Positions 41,899 through 49,000 of a stretch of 49,000 bases of DNA are shown one piece after another. The notes under the pieces are model-generated. The model was not told the origin of the DNA, ran no database searches, and saw only the letters and a list, made by a program, of their open reading frames with translations. A program made the translations under genes and the position numbers. Source of the DNA: Gemmatimonadota bacterium (lineage in GTDB: Bacteria; Latescibacterota; UBA2968; UBA8231); contig JABHFS010000192.1 in NCBI GenBank assembly GCA_018672475.1, forward strand, positions 1-49,000. Direction: 5' to 3'. How positions within the stretch are numbered: position 1 is the first letter of the stretch; each line of letters opens with the position of its first letter.

Positions 41899-44800
41899 AG
41901 CGGCGCTTCCTGCTGCAGATCGGCCTCGCCTTCGCCTTATTATTGGGCATCGTCGCCTACACGGGCCGTCTGCTCAACCTGGCCGGCGCCTGGAGCCTAG
42001 ACCTAGCAGGCAACGATATCTCCACGCTCGCACCAGCGAGCGAAGACTATCTCAAAAATCTCGACACCCCGCTGTCCATTACCTATTTCGCCACCGCACG
42101 CGAAAAAATGCCCTCGCATCTAAAAGAGGTCGAACCGCAAATCCGCCGCCTGCTCGCCAGCCTGCGCGCAAAGGCCCCTAAGCGCATAGACTACCGGATC
42201 ATCGACCCAGACCAGAGCGAACACGCCAGCATCGTTTACGCGGCGCGCAAAAAAGCTTCTTCCTTTAGCGTGCGACGGGTATTGCACGACGAGCACTCCG
42301 AACAGAAGATCTGGTCTTCGCTGGTCTTGGCCCGCGCCGGCGCGCCCGAAGTACTGATCCAGAGTATCGAACCAGCCCACCTGCCTTATCTCGAAGAGCA
42401 TATCATCGCGCAATTACGGGCCGGGCAAACCCAGCCGCGACCGACCTTCGGCGTCTCCGCGCCACCGTCTTTCCAACTTTTGGCCGCCTTGCTCAACGAA
42501 AAGGGCCCGGTCATCGAACTCGACCTCGACCGCCACCCAGTAATCCCGCCCGATGTCGACATACTATTCTGGATACAACCGACGATCGCCACACCCGAAC
42601 ACACGCGCCAACTGCAACGTTTTATCGCGTCGGGGCGCAGCGCGATACTCGCCGGCAGCGCCTACCAGGTCGGCTACGGAGTGGAAGGGACGTCCGTCAA
42701 TTACCAGATACGTCGGATGCCGCCGGCCTGGAACCAACTCTTGCAGCCCTTCGGCATCCGTCCCTTGCCCGATCTGCTGATCGACAAAAACACTGGCCCA
42801 GTTTCACTCAACCTCGGTGAAGGCGAATCGCGCGCAGTCATCGCGCCTTTCCACCTCCGGGTCCTGCCAGCTTTTTATAATATGAAGGGCTTCGCGATGC
42901 CGGCCCGCGGCGGACTCAATTTCGTCGCCGCCAGCCCGCTCGAAGTCGACCCGCAAAAAGCGAACGCCAAAGGCTTCCAGGTGGAAATCATCGGTACCAC
43001 CACCGAAAGCCCCCGCGTCCTGCCCTTGCCGTCGGGTCTTTTTACCGACACCGACCTGGCCGACGGCCTGCCGGTGCCAAAACAAAACCTGATGGTCCAA
43101 CTCAAACCGCACGACCCCTGGCAGGGACAACTCTTCGTCCTCGCCAGCGCCGCGCCTTTCCAAGACGGCATCATCAACCAACCCGGTTACGCGCACCGCG
43201 TCTTCCTCAACAACCTCTTGCGCACCTACGGAGAGCCCGGACGCCTGGTGCGCGCCCGCATAGAAAAACCCACCCCCCAACGCCTGCTGCCACTCAGCGG
43301 GGCCGCGCGTTTCTTCTGGCGTTTCATCGCTGGTTTTTTAGTGCCACTGGTCTTTTTGGGTTTAGGAGCGTGGCGCTTTTTGCGCGACGGCGTCCCGACC
43401 TTGCCGCACGGCCAATGGGGCAAACCCGTCGGTCTGGGTTTATTGCTTCTGCTGCTCGGCGGTCTAATCTGGCGCGGCGGCGGCCCCTATCTCGACCTGA
43501 CCGCCGACCGGCTCAATACGCCTTCGCTACTATTGGCCCGCCTCTTGCAGGGAGCCACCCTGCAAGCTGAACTCGTCGCCACCCCCAGAGCCTCCATGCC
43601 TCAGGCCCTGAAAGACACCGAAAGCTATATTCGCACCCTCTTCGACGAACGCGACATTGCCCTGCGCGTGACCCGCCCCGACGCTTTGCCGTCCACCGCG
43701 CGCTCGGCGCTGGCCAACGCGGGCCTGGCGCCCTTTCCCGTCGAAAAGGTCCTCAACGACACGCTGGCCACCCAGTATGTATGGAATGGCTTAAAACTGG
43801 TCGACAAGCAACGCCAGACGGTCATCCCCCGTCTAGACCATCAGACTTTGCCGCATCTCGAATTCTTGCTCGCCGCCGCCAACAGCAACTTGCGGAGCGG
43901 GCGCAAAATACGCGTGGCCGTCATCTCCGACCTGCCCCGAATGTCGCCGGCCGAAGCCCTGGAAGATTTTCACAAGAAAGGGCTGATCCCGCCCGGCGGC
44001 ACCGATGTCTACAGCGACCTGAAAGCCCTCCTCGCCGACTATCTATACGACGTCCAGTATATCAACCCCCGCGAACCCAGCATGCCGCCCGACGTCGACG
44101 TATTGTTGTGGATGCAGCCACGCCGCGATTCGGGCCCGATCCTGCTGTTGCTCAGCCAACATCTCGCCCGCGGGGGCAAGGCCGTCGTCGCGCAGCAGCA
44201 CTTCAATATCCAACAGCGCCAATACCGCGGCTCGGGTTTCCAGACCGTCTACTGGCCGCAACCGCAATTCCAGGATTTCGACCGCTACCTGCGACTCTTC
44301 GGCGTCGAACAGATACGCGAGGTCCTCTTCGACCGCACCCAATCGCACCTCAGCCTCGAAACACAGGTCAACCGCACCGCGGTGCGCGAATACGACCCGC
44401 AACAGGTCGCCCTCCCCTTCTTGATCCGCGCCGTCGGCCAACACTACGACCCCGTCTCGCCAATCACCCGCCGCCTCGGTGATCTGCTCTTTATATGGGG
44501 CAACCGCTTCGCGATAAACCCGGTGCAGCTCGCCGACCAGGGTCTGACGGCGCAAACCCTGATCTCCACCTCGGCCAAGGCCTGGGCCTATCCGTGGAAG
44601 GGCGGTTGGCTGCCACCCGATATATTCAGCGCCGAGACCTATCTGCCCGGCCCGCAACCGCTGGCCGTATTGCTCGACGGCCCCTTTCCGGAAGCGAGTT
44701 TTGTCGAAGCGGAAGAAGGCCGCAGCGCGCTTGAGCTAACAGGCATCGCCCCAAGCGAAAACGGCAGCCTGTTATTGATCGGCTCCTCTGAAATGTTCAA

Positions 44801-45032
44801 AAACGAGCACCTAGCGACCCCCGGCTTCCAACACCGGCAACTACTGCTCAACGCCATAGCGCAGATGGCCTACGGCCAAGAGTTGGCGACCTTGCAGGCG
44901 CGCAGCCCAACTCCGCGCGGCTTCGCCTTCCAAAGCGTGCAAGCCAAGAGCCTATGGCGCAGCCTCGTCGTCGGCCTCGGCCCCTTGCTCTTCCTCGGCT
45001 ACGCGCTCTACCGCCGGGTGCGATCGATATGA
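41895..45032 (+). CDS. GldG-type ABC auxiliary protein with internal tandem duplication
   Basis: The 1045-residue protein is about twice the usual GldG length of 450-560. Residues 1-500 and about 505-1045 each have an N-terminal membrane segment and an extracytoplasmic IFT52-like (ABC_transp_aux) domain. The halves match in order: SLDLAGNDISTL with YLDLTADRLNTP; RVLHDEHSEQKIWSSL with KVLNDTLATQYVWNGL; PPDVDILFWIQP with PPDVDVLLWMQP; LLQPFGIRPLPDLLID with YLRLFGVEQIREVLFD. Membrane segments lie near 7-29, 475-495, 510-530 and 1020-1040. It starts with TTG overlapping the permease TGA (TTGA). Confidence 0.85.
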   Translation: MKRRFLLQIGLAFALLLGIVAYTGRLLNLAGAWSLDLAGNDISTLAPASEDYLKNLDTPLSITYFATAREKMPSHLKEVEPQIRRLLASLRAKAPKRIDYRIIDPDQSEHASIVYAARKKASSFSVRRVLHDEHSEQKIWSSLVLARAGAPEVLIQSIEPAHLPYLEEHIIAQLRAGQTQPRPTFGVSAPPSFQLLAALLNEKGPVIELDLDRHPVIPPDVDILFWIQPTIATPEHTRQLQRFIASGRSAILAGSAYQVGYGVEGTSVNYQIRRMPPAWNQLLQPFGIRPLPDLLIDKNTGPVSLNLGEGESRAVIAPFHLRVLPAFYNMKGFAMPARGGLNFVAASPLEVDPQKANAKGFQVEIIGTTTESPRVLPLPSGLFTDTDLADGLPVPKQNLMVQLKPHDPWQGQLFVLASAAPFQDGIINQPGYAHRVFLNNLLRTYGEPGRLVRARIEKPTPQRLLPLSGAARFFWRFIAGFLVPLVFLGLGAWRFLRDGVPTLPHGQWGKPVGLGLLLLLLGGLIWRGGGPYLDLTADRLNTPSLLLARLLQGATLQAELVATPRASMPQALKDTESYIRTLFDERDIALRVTRPDALPSTARSALANAGLAPFPVEKVLNDTLATQYVWNGLKLVDKQRQTVIPRLDHQTLPHLEFLLAAANSNLRSGRKIRVAVISDLPRMSPAEALEDFHKKGLIPPGGTDVYSDLKALLADYLYDVQYINPREPSMPPDVDVLLWMQPRRDSGPILLLLSQHLARGGKAVVAQQHFNIQQRQYRGSGFQTVYWPQPQFQDFDRYLRLFGVEQIREVLFDRTQSHLSLETQVNRTAVREYDPQQVALPFLIRAVGQHYDPVSPITRRLGDLLFIWGNRFAINPVQLADQGLTAQTLISTSAKAWAYPWKGGWLPPDIFSAETYLPGPQPLAVLLDGPFPEASFVEAEEGRSALELTGIAPSENGSLLLIGSSEMFKNEHLATPGFQHRQLLLNAIAQMAYGQELATLQARSPTPRGFAFQSVQAKSLWRSLVVGLGPLLFLGYALYRRVRSI

Positions 45033-46057
45033 CCCGACTACTGATCGCCTTAACGGCCCTATTGGCGCTGCTCGTCCTCGGCGAAAGCACCCTGCGCAAC
45101 AACCAGCGACTATCGCGCGAAATGCAAAGCGAGCTGCGTCTGCTCGCGCCGGTTCCCATTGCTGATATCGCCCAAATCGAGATCCGCGCCGCCGGGCGCG
45201 CCTGGCGCTATGTATTGCAGGATTCGATCTGGTATTTCCCGGCCTATCACCGGGCCTTTGCCCTCGACCGCCGCATCGAACACGTGCTCAAGAGCCTGAC
45301 ACAAACCCCGGCGACCTTCGTCTCGGCCGAGCCCGGCGACTTGCCCCACTATGGCCTTGGCCCCAATAGCGTCCGCTTTGCCCTGCTCGACGCGAACGGC
45401 CGCCTCTTGCTCGAAGTCCTGCAAGGTCGCGGCGCGCCCGATATCCGCTCCAGCGAATCCTATGTGCAGCGCGTCGGCGCCGACACCGTCTTCCATCTGC
45501 ACGCGCATCCCGTGCACGCGCTCGAAGCCAACGACCCGCCGATGCTCGACCGCCGCATCCTGCCGCAGGCCCTGCCGCGCAAAGCTCTGCAGAGAATTAC
45601 CTTCTCCGGCGACCCGGCTTATCCGTTAAAGTCGTTACATCGCGAACTCAAAGAAATAGAAGCCCCCACGCCCGGCATGCCACCACAAGGGCCGACTTAT
45701 CATTGGATCGCCACCTACCCCGACGGCGAAAGAGTCTGTCTCGCGCCCAGCATCTACGCCTATACTGATTTTATAAAGCGCCTTACCTGGACGGCCTTGC
45801 ACAACTCTTCACAAACGGATGCCTTCTTCGAGCAGACGCGTTATCTCTATTTAGAGGACGAAGAAGGCAATATCGACACACTCGCCGTTGGCGGTGCAGA
45901 CGACCAAGGCCAATACCTACGCCTGCACACTACGGGCCACGTCCTGACCGTCACCCCAGAGAAATCCACACTGATCTTCCCCGCGACGGCCGCCCTTATG
46001 GACACCTTGCCGCAACCAACCCCCTACAAACAAGCCGAACCCTTCTCGCCTTTCTAA
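45029..46057 (+). CDS. DUF4340 domain-containing protein
   Basis: The 342-residue protein has an N-terminal membrane anchor (about 3-22) and a beta-rich extracytoplasmic region with repeated YGLGPNSVRFALLDANGR-type units, typical of DUF4340. In Gld-type ABC operons, DUF4340 proteins regularly follow the GldG gene and presumably join the complex outside the membrane. Its ATG overlaps the GldG TGA (ATGA), which fixes the start; the frame extends 25 codons upstream inside GldG. Confidence 0.85.
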   Translation: MTRLLIALTALLALLVLGESTLRNNQRLSREMQSELRLLAPVPIADIAQIEIRAAGRAWRYVLQDSIWYFPAYHRAFALDRRIEHVLKSLTQTPATFVSAEPGDLPHYGLGPNSVRFALLDANGRLLLEVLQGRGAPDIRSSESYVQRVGADTVFHLHAHPVHALEANDPPMLDRRILPQALPRKALQRITFSGDPAYPLKSLHRELKEIEAPTPGMPPQGPTYHWIATYPDGERVCLAPSIYAYTDFIKRLTWTALHNSSQTDAFFEQTRYLYLEDEEGNIDTLAVGGADDQGQYLRLHTTGHVLTVTPEKSTLIFPATAALMDTLPQPTPYKQAEPFSPF

Positions 46058-46065
46058 CCCTATAT

Positions 46066-47496
46066 ATGCCGACTACCGCATTTCAATGGCGATGGATCAC
46101 AGTCGCAAGCCTGCTCTCTTTTGTCGTGGGGATCGGTTTCTTCTGCCCGCACTATGTATTGTGGCGCGGACTCGATATTCCCCAAGCGCGCTACAATCCC
46201 GAAGTGCACAGGGCCTATTACAGATTGCAGCAAATCGAGCACCCTTTCGACCCCATTGAGAACGAGAACAACCGGGCCATGCGCTGGAGGCTGTTCTTCC
46301 CCTTGTTGGCCCATTATTTGCATCTTCCAAGAAATGTCCTTTTCGCATTGCCTTTTATCGGCTGTCTACTTGCGTTAGGGCTAACCGCCTACGTCGTCTT
46401 GCGCGAAACGGGAAGTACATTGCTCGCCTTGTTGTCCTCCATGCTGGCGGCGACGACCTCGTGGTTTTTCGTCTCGACCGGCTGGCTCTCCTATTTTGAC
46501 TCTTGGTATATACTGGGACTGCTGTGCGTTTCCTTCATCCGCAACAAAACGACGCTAGTTGTATGTTGCCTATGCGTACCCTGGATTGACGAACGGTTTA
46601 TGTTAGGCCTACCCCTGGCTTTCACTGTGCGCACGGCGGTTTTCCGTTGGGTCGAAGACGGAAAGATCGCGCAATTATTCAGAGAGACCGGGCTTGCGTT
46701 TTTCGTCATCGCGCCCTACCTGCTCTTTCGCTTGGCATTGCTCTTTTTCGCGCAAGACGCCAATTCGGCAGGGCACCTGACAGACCATTATGACATGTTA
46801 TTCCTCCACAACGAAGCGTATCTTAGCGGTTTGTGGCACGGGCTGCGGGCAGGTTGGGTCCCGGTACTCGCGTGTGTACTACTGGCCTATGGGAATCGCG
46901 GGATTAAATTTAAAATCGCCGGTGCCATTATCGTCGTCTTCACCCTATTTATTAACCGCTTTCTAGCGGCGGACTTTAGTCGTAGCGTATCGGTGCTGAT
47001 GCCCTGTGTATTGCTCGGGTCCGTCTTGATCGCGCGTCACAGGCCGAGCGTGGCCTTCGGCGTGACGGCCTTTGCGTTATTGGTGAATTTGCTCACACCA
47101 GCTCGCCATATAAATTCGACATTTTCGGTTGACATCCACAACGTCCTACACGAAAGAGAACAGGCGAATAACCCACCCAATAGTGTAAACCCCGTCTTTT
47201 ACAACCAACACGGGATAAAGCTATTCAAAGAAAACGATGTAGACGGGGCCGAATCGTTTTTTACCGGTGCCCTACACCTGGCGCAGGATAATCCCCCACC
47301 CGACAACGCGCCCGCCTTGATCGCGGATATCTACTGGAACCGCGCCAACCTATACGCAAACAGCTCTATGTGGTTAAAAGCGCTACCCGACTTGGAAGAC
47401 GCCTTGAAAAATGCGCCGGCGGATTGGAACCGCCGCGACGTGGTAAAAAGCTTTGCGGCTGAAATCAGCCAGCGATATCAGCCACCGCAGGAATAA
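46066..47496 (+). CDS. Polytopic membrane protein with TPR-like C-terminus
   Basis: The 476-residue protein has about nine hydrophobic segments in residues 10-355. The first extramembrane loop (YNPEVHRAYYRLQQIEHPFD) lies after the first segment, as in GT-C glycosyltransferases, but no DD or DE catalytic pair is certain. Residues about 375-470 form two TPR-like helix pairs (KLFKENDVDGAESFFTGAL, ANLYANSSMWLKALPDLEDA). It follows the DUF4340 gene by 8 bp. It could extend the Gld-type operon or be an adjacent unit. It has no recognised family name. Confidence 0.7.
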   Translation: MPTTAFQWRWITVASLLSFVVGIGFFCPHYVLWRGLDIPQARYNPEVHRAYYRLQQIEHPFDPIENENNRAMRWRLFFPLLAHYLHLPRNVLFALPFIGCLLALGLTAYVVLRETGSTLLALLSSMLAATTSWFFVSTGWLSYFDSWYILGLLCVSFIRNKTTLVVCCLCVPWIDERFMLGLPLAFTVRTAVFRWVEDGKIAQLFRETGLAFFVIAPYLLFRLALLFFAQDANSAGHLTDHYDMLFLHNEAYLSGLWHGLRAGWVPVLACVLLAYGNRGIKFKIAGAIIVVFTLFINRFLAADFSRSVSVLMPCVLLGSVLIARHRPSVAFGVTAFALLVNLLTPARHINSTFSVDIHNVLHEREQANNPPNSVNPVFYNQHGIKLFKENDVDGAESFFTGALHLAQDNPPPDNAPALIADIYWNRANLYANSSMWLKALPDLEDALKNAPADWNRRDVVKSFAAEISQRYQPPQE

Positions 47497-47807
47497 CCCT
47501 ACGTCGTGACCGTCGATCAATCTTCTAAATTCCCACCAATTCCGTTCCCCTCCATTGCCCTGGCCTAGCCCCACACACCACCGTATCTTTTCACCAACCA
47601 CCCAGGTCCGGTCAGGGGACTGTGCTAGGAGGGAAATTCGGCCCTGCTTCTGCCGCGATGCTCTCCTCCACCACACACCTACGGGATGGAGACCCCATTG
47701 AAGGGGCCGGACGAAAGCCTGCGCAACTGATATCGTTAACCTAGCCGCGCAATGTTTGCCCCGCAGAATAATCCTCCTCCGGACCGCCAACCAGGAAACA
47801 AGCACCC
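47497..47807. other. Non-coding region before the amidohydrolase
   Basis: No gene or clear promoter is visible. A small CCCC/GGGG hairpin lies at about 47691-47708. The start of the next gene lies 27 bases after a GGACCGCC run. I see no repeat related to families A or B here. Confidence 0.4.
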
Positions 47808-48653
47808 ATGATAATCGACGTACACAGCCACACCTGGCAATTCCCCGAACACTTCACCGACCAGTTCCGCCAACAAGCATCGCAAGTCGCCAAAGCCGAC
47901 GAAGAGCTGGACCTAAGCATCACCTACGAAGCCTACCGCCAAAGCGCGCAAAACTGCGACAAAACCATCGTCTTCGGCGGCAAGGCCCGTCTCTCGGGTC
48001 TGTGGGTCGACGACCAATACGTCGCCGATTATGTCAACGCCCACCCCGACCACCTGATCGGTTTCCTTGCCGTAGATCCCACCCAGGACGGGTGGCAACA
48101 GGAAATGGAATACGGCCACCAGGAACTCGGCCTCAGAGGCATCAAACTGCTGTCGATGTACGCCGGCTTCTACCCGCACGACGAACGCCTCGACCCGCTG
48201 TGGCGCTACGCCACCGAACACCGCCTGCCCGTATTGCTCCATACCGGCACCACTTTCGTCGCGCAAGCCCCGCTCGATTGCACTCTGCCGCGCCACCTCG
48301 ACCCAGTCGCCACCCGTTTCCCCGACGTCAAAATCATCATGGCGCATCTGTCGCACCCCTACGAGGGCGAATGCGCCGTCGTCATCCGCAAACACCCCAA
48401 TGTCTACGCCGACGTCAGCGCCCTGCACTATCGGCCTTTCCAGTTCTATAACAGCCTGATGCTGGTCCAGGAATACGGGGTCTGGGACAAACTGCTCTTC
48501 GGCAGCGACTATCCTTTCACCACGATCGACGCCTCGATCGAAGGCTTATATGCGCTCAACAAAATGCTCGACGGCACCGCATTGCCGCGCCTGCACGAAG
48601 ACCAGATCGACGCGCTGATCCACCGCGACAGCCTCAGCATTCTGGAACTCTGA
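47808..48653 (+). CDS. Amidohydrolase family TIM-barrel metal-dependent hydrolase
   Basis: The 281-residue protein starts MIIDVHSHTWQFPEH with the HxH ligands His6 and His8. It contains LLHTGTT and IMAHLSHPYEGE with later His ligands, and GSDYPF with the catalytic Asp. It belongs to the same PF04909 superfamily as the gene at 2450-3274 but is not a close copy. Members hydrolyse lactones or decarboxylate aromatic or sugar acids. A TPR membrane protein gene follows after 10 bp. Confidence 0.88.
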   Translation: MIIDVHSHTWQFPEHFTDQFRQQASQVAKADEELDLSITYEAYRQSAQNCDKTIVFGGKARLSGLWVDDQYVADYVNAHPDHLIGFLAVDPTQDGWQQEMEYGHQELGLRGIKLLSMYAGFYPHDERLDPLWRYATEHRLPVLLHTGTTFVAQAPLDCTLPRHLDPVATRFPDVKIIMAHLSHPYEGECAVVIRKHPNVYADVSALHYRPFQFYNSLMLVQEYGVWDKLLFGSDYPFTTIDASIEGLYALNKMLDGTALPRLHEDQIDALIHRDSLSILEL

Positions 48654-48663
48654 AACGGGCGCT

Positions 48664-49000
48664 TTGACAAATAAAGGCTACATCTGGGCGGCTTACCCTG
48701 GATTGCTGTGCCTTATGGCATGGCTCTGCTTCGGCGACCTGCGCACCCACCCCGCCAGCAAAAACCTGCGGCTATTGCAATTGGCCATCGACGCCATGCT
48801 CCCATCGGCGGAGTTCAGCGAAAAAGCCATGCAGTTGGCATTGGACCTTCGCTATACGACCACCTCCAACGCCGAGATAGCCGCCAAGGCCCTGCACAAC
48901 CTCGGCGCGGGCTTCCTCAAAAAGAAGGACCCCGCCACGGCCACTGAAGCCTACAAACAAACCCTGCGTATCGATCCCGACCGCTTCAAAACACTCAAGG
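48664..49000 (+). CDS. TPR membrane protein, N-terminal part (runs off the window)
   Basis: Translation from the TTG at 48664 gives a short N-terminus, one membrane segment (AAYPGLLCLMAWLCFG) and then helix pairs. The pair ALHNLGAGFLKKKDPATATE and AYKQTLRIDP is a clear TPR. The start is uncertain: no ribosome-binding site is seen, and an ATG at 48715 would remove most of the membrane segment. Architecture recalls BatC/E-type tetratricopeptide proteins. The 3' end is outside the window. Confidence 0.65.
   Translation, partial: MTNKGYIWAAYPGLLCLMAWLCFGDLRTHPASKNLRLLQLAIDAMLPSAEFSEKAMQLALDLRYTTTSNAEIAAKALHNLGAGFLKKKDPATATEAYKQTLRIDPDRFKTLK

Noticed and set aside
40380..46057. Assignment as a gliding-motility operon
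   Set aside because: Only the ATPase, permease and GldG/DUF4340 parts are present. No other gliding genes are in the window, and these families occur widely outside gliding bacteria.
1..49000. CRISPR arrays, tRNA or rRNA genes, transposases, integrases
   Set aside because: No regularly spaced repeats, cloverleaf sequences, rRNA-like stretches or transposase motifs were seen on either strand by eye; a covariance scan would be needed to exclude a small RNA gene.

Overview
The window is a gene-dense, roughly 58-60 % GC bacterial chromosome segment (GC judged by eye). It has no rRNA, tRNA, phage, transposase or CRISPR array that I could find. The gene mix is one I associate with marine or host-associated Latescibacterota-like or Entotheonella/Poribacteria-like genomes: phytanoyl-CoA-type dioxygenases, Gfo/Idh/MocA oxidoreductases, a sulfatase, sugar-isomerase TIM barrels, enolase-superfamily dehydratases, amidohydrolases, a two-part acetylxylan-esterase-like hydrolase and a Gld-type ABC exporter. 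This placement is an inference from content; no marker gene settles it.

Layout. 29-4394 (minus) is a tightly packed four-gene operon: Gfo/Idh/MocA, amidohydrolase, GH-like TIM barrel, NAD-dependent epimerase; it looks like sugar or uronate catabolism. 4425-5062 is non-coding and holds a dispersed repeat and a 133-bp inverted-repeat element. 5063-7561 (minus) carries two PhyH-family dioxygenases and a sugar isomerase/epimerase. 7775-10985 (minus) is a large hybrid histidine kinase followed by a broken receiver domain. 11091-12612 (plus) has a glycerophosphodiester phosphodiesterase and a polysaccharide deacetylase. 12643-13135 is a patch of gene remnants, including the N-terminus of an S10 peptidase. 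13133-17513 (minus) is a likely operon: metallohydrolase, DUF1439-like lipoprotein, DAHP synthase, a 110-residue orphan and an MFS transporter. 18149-20157 (plus) has two 2-hydroxyacid dehydrogenases of different folds.

20378-23746 (minus) has sulfatase, Nudix, an internally deleted GT-C glycosyltransferase pseudogene and a histidine phosphatase. 23771-26289 holds a nitrilase, a THUMP RNA methyltransferase and a DUF1643 protein. 26610-29748 (plus) has a duplicated alpha/beta hydrolase and a membrane protein with a helix-hairpin-helix-like tail. 30003-31848 (minus) couples a nucleotidyltransferase with a MetE-like methyltransferase. 32501-35729 (plus) is an operon of an enolase-superfamily dehydratase, a Gfo/Idh/MocA protein and a zinc-ribbon rhomboid protease. 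35981-38075 has convergent Nudix and TrpD-like genes, and 38161-39873 an ABC-ATPase of the PF09818 type. 39914-47496 (plus) has a metal-binding-like lipoprotein and a four-gene Gld-type ABC system (ATPase, permease, tandem GldG, DUF4340) followed by a membrane/TPR protein. 47808-49000 has an amidohydrolase and the start of a TPR membrane protein.

The most interesting items are: a PhyH protein whose HxD iron motif reads His-Gly-Gly; a GldG auxiliary protein that is an internal tandem duplication; two families of structured intergenic repeats; a pseudogene showing internal deletion; and an esterase-like protein with an apparently degenerate second copy of its domain.
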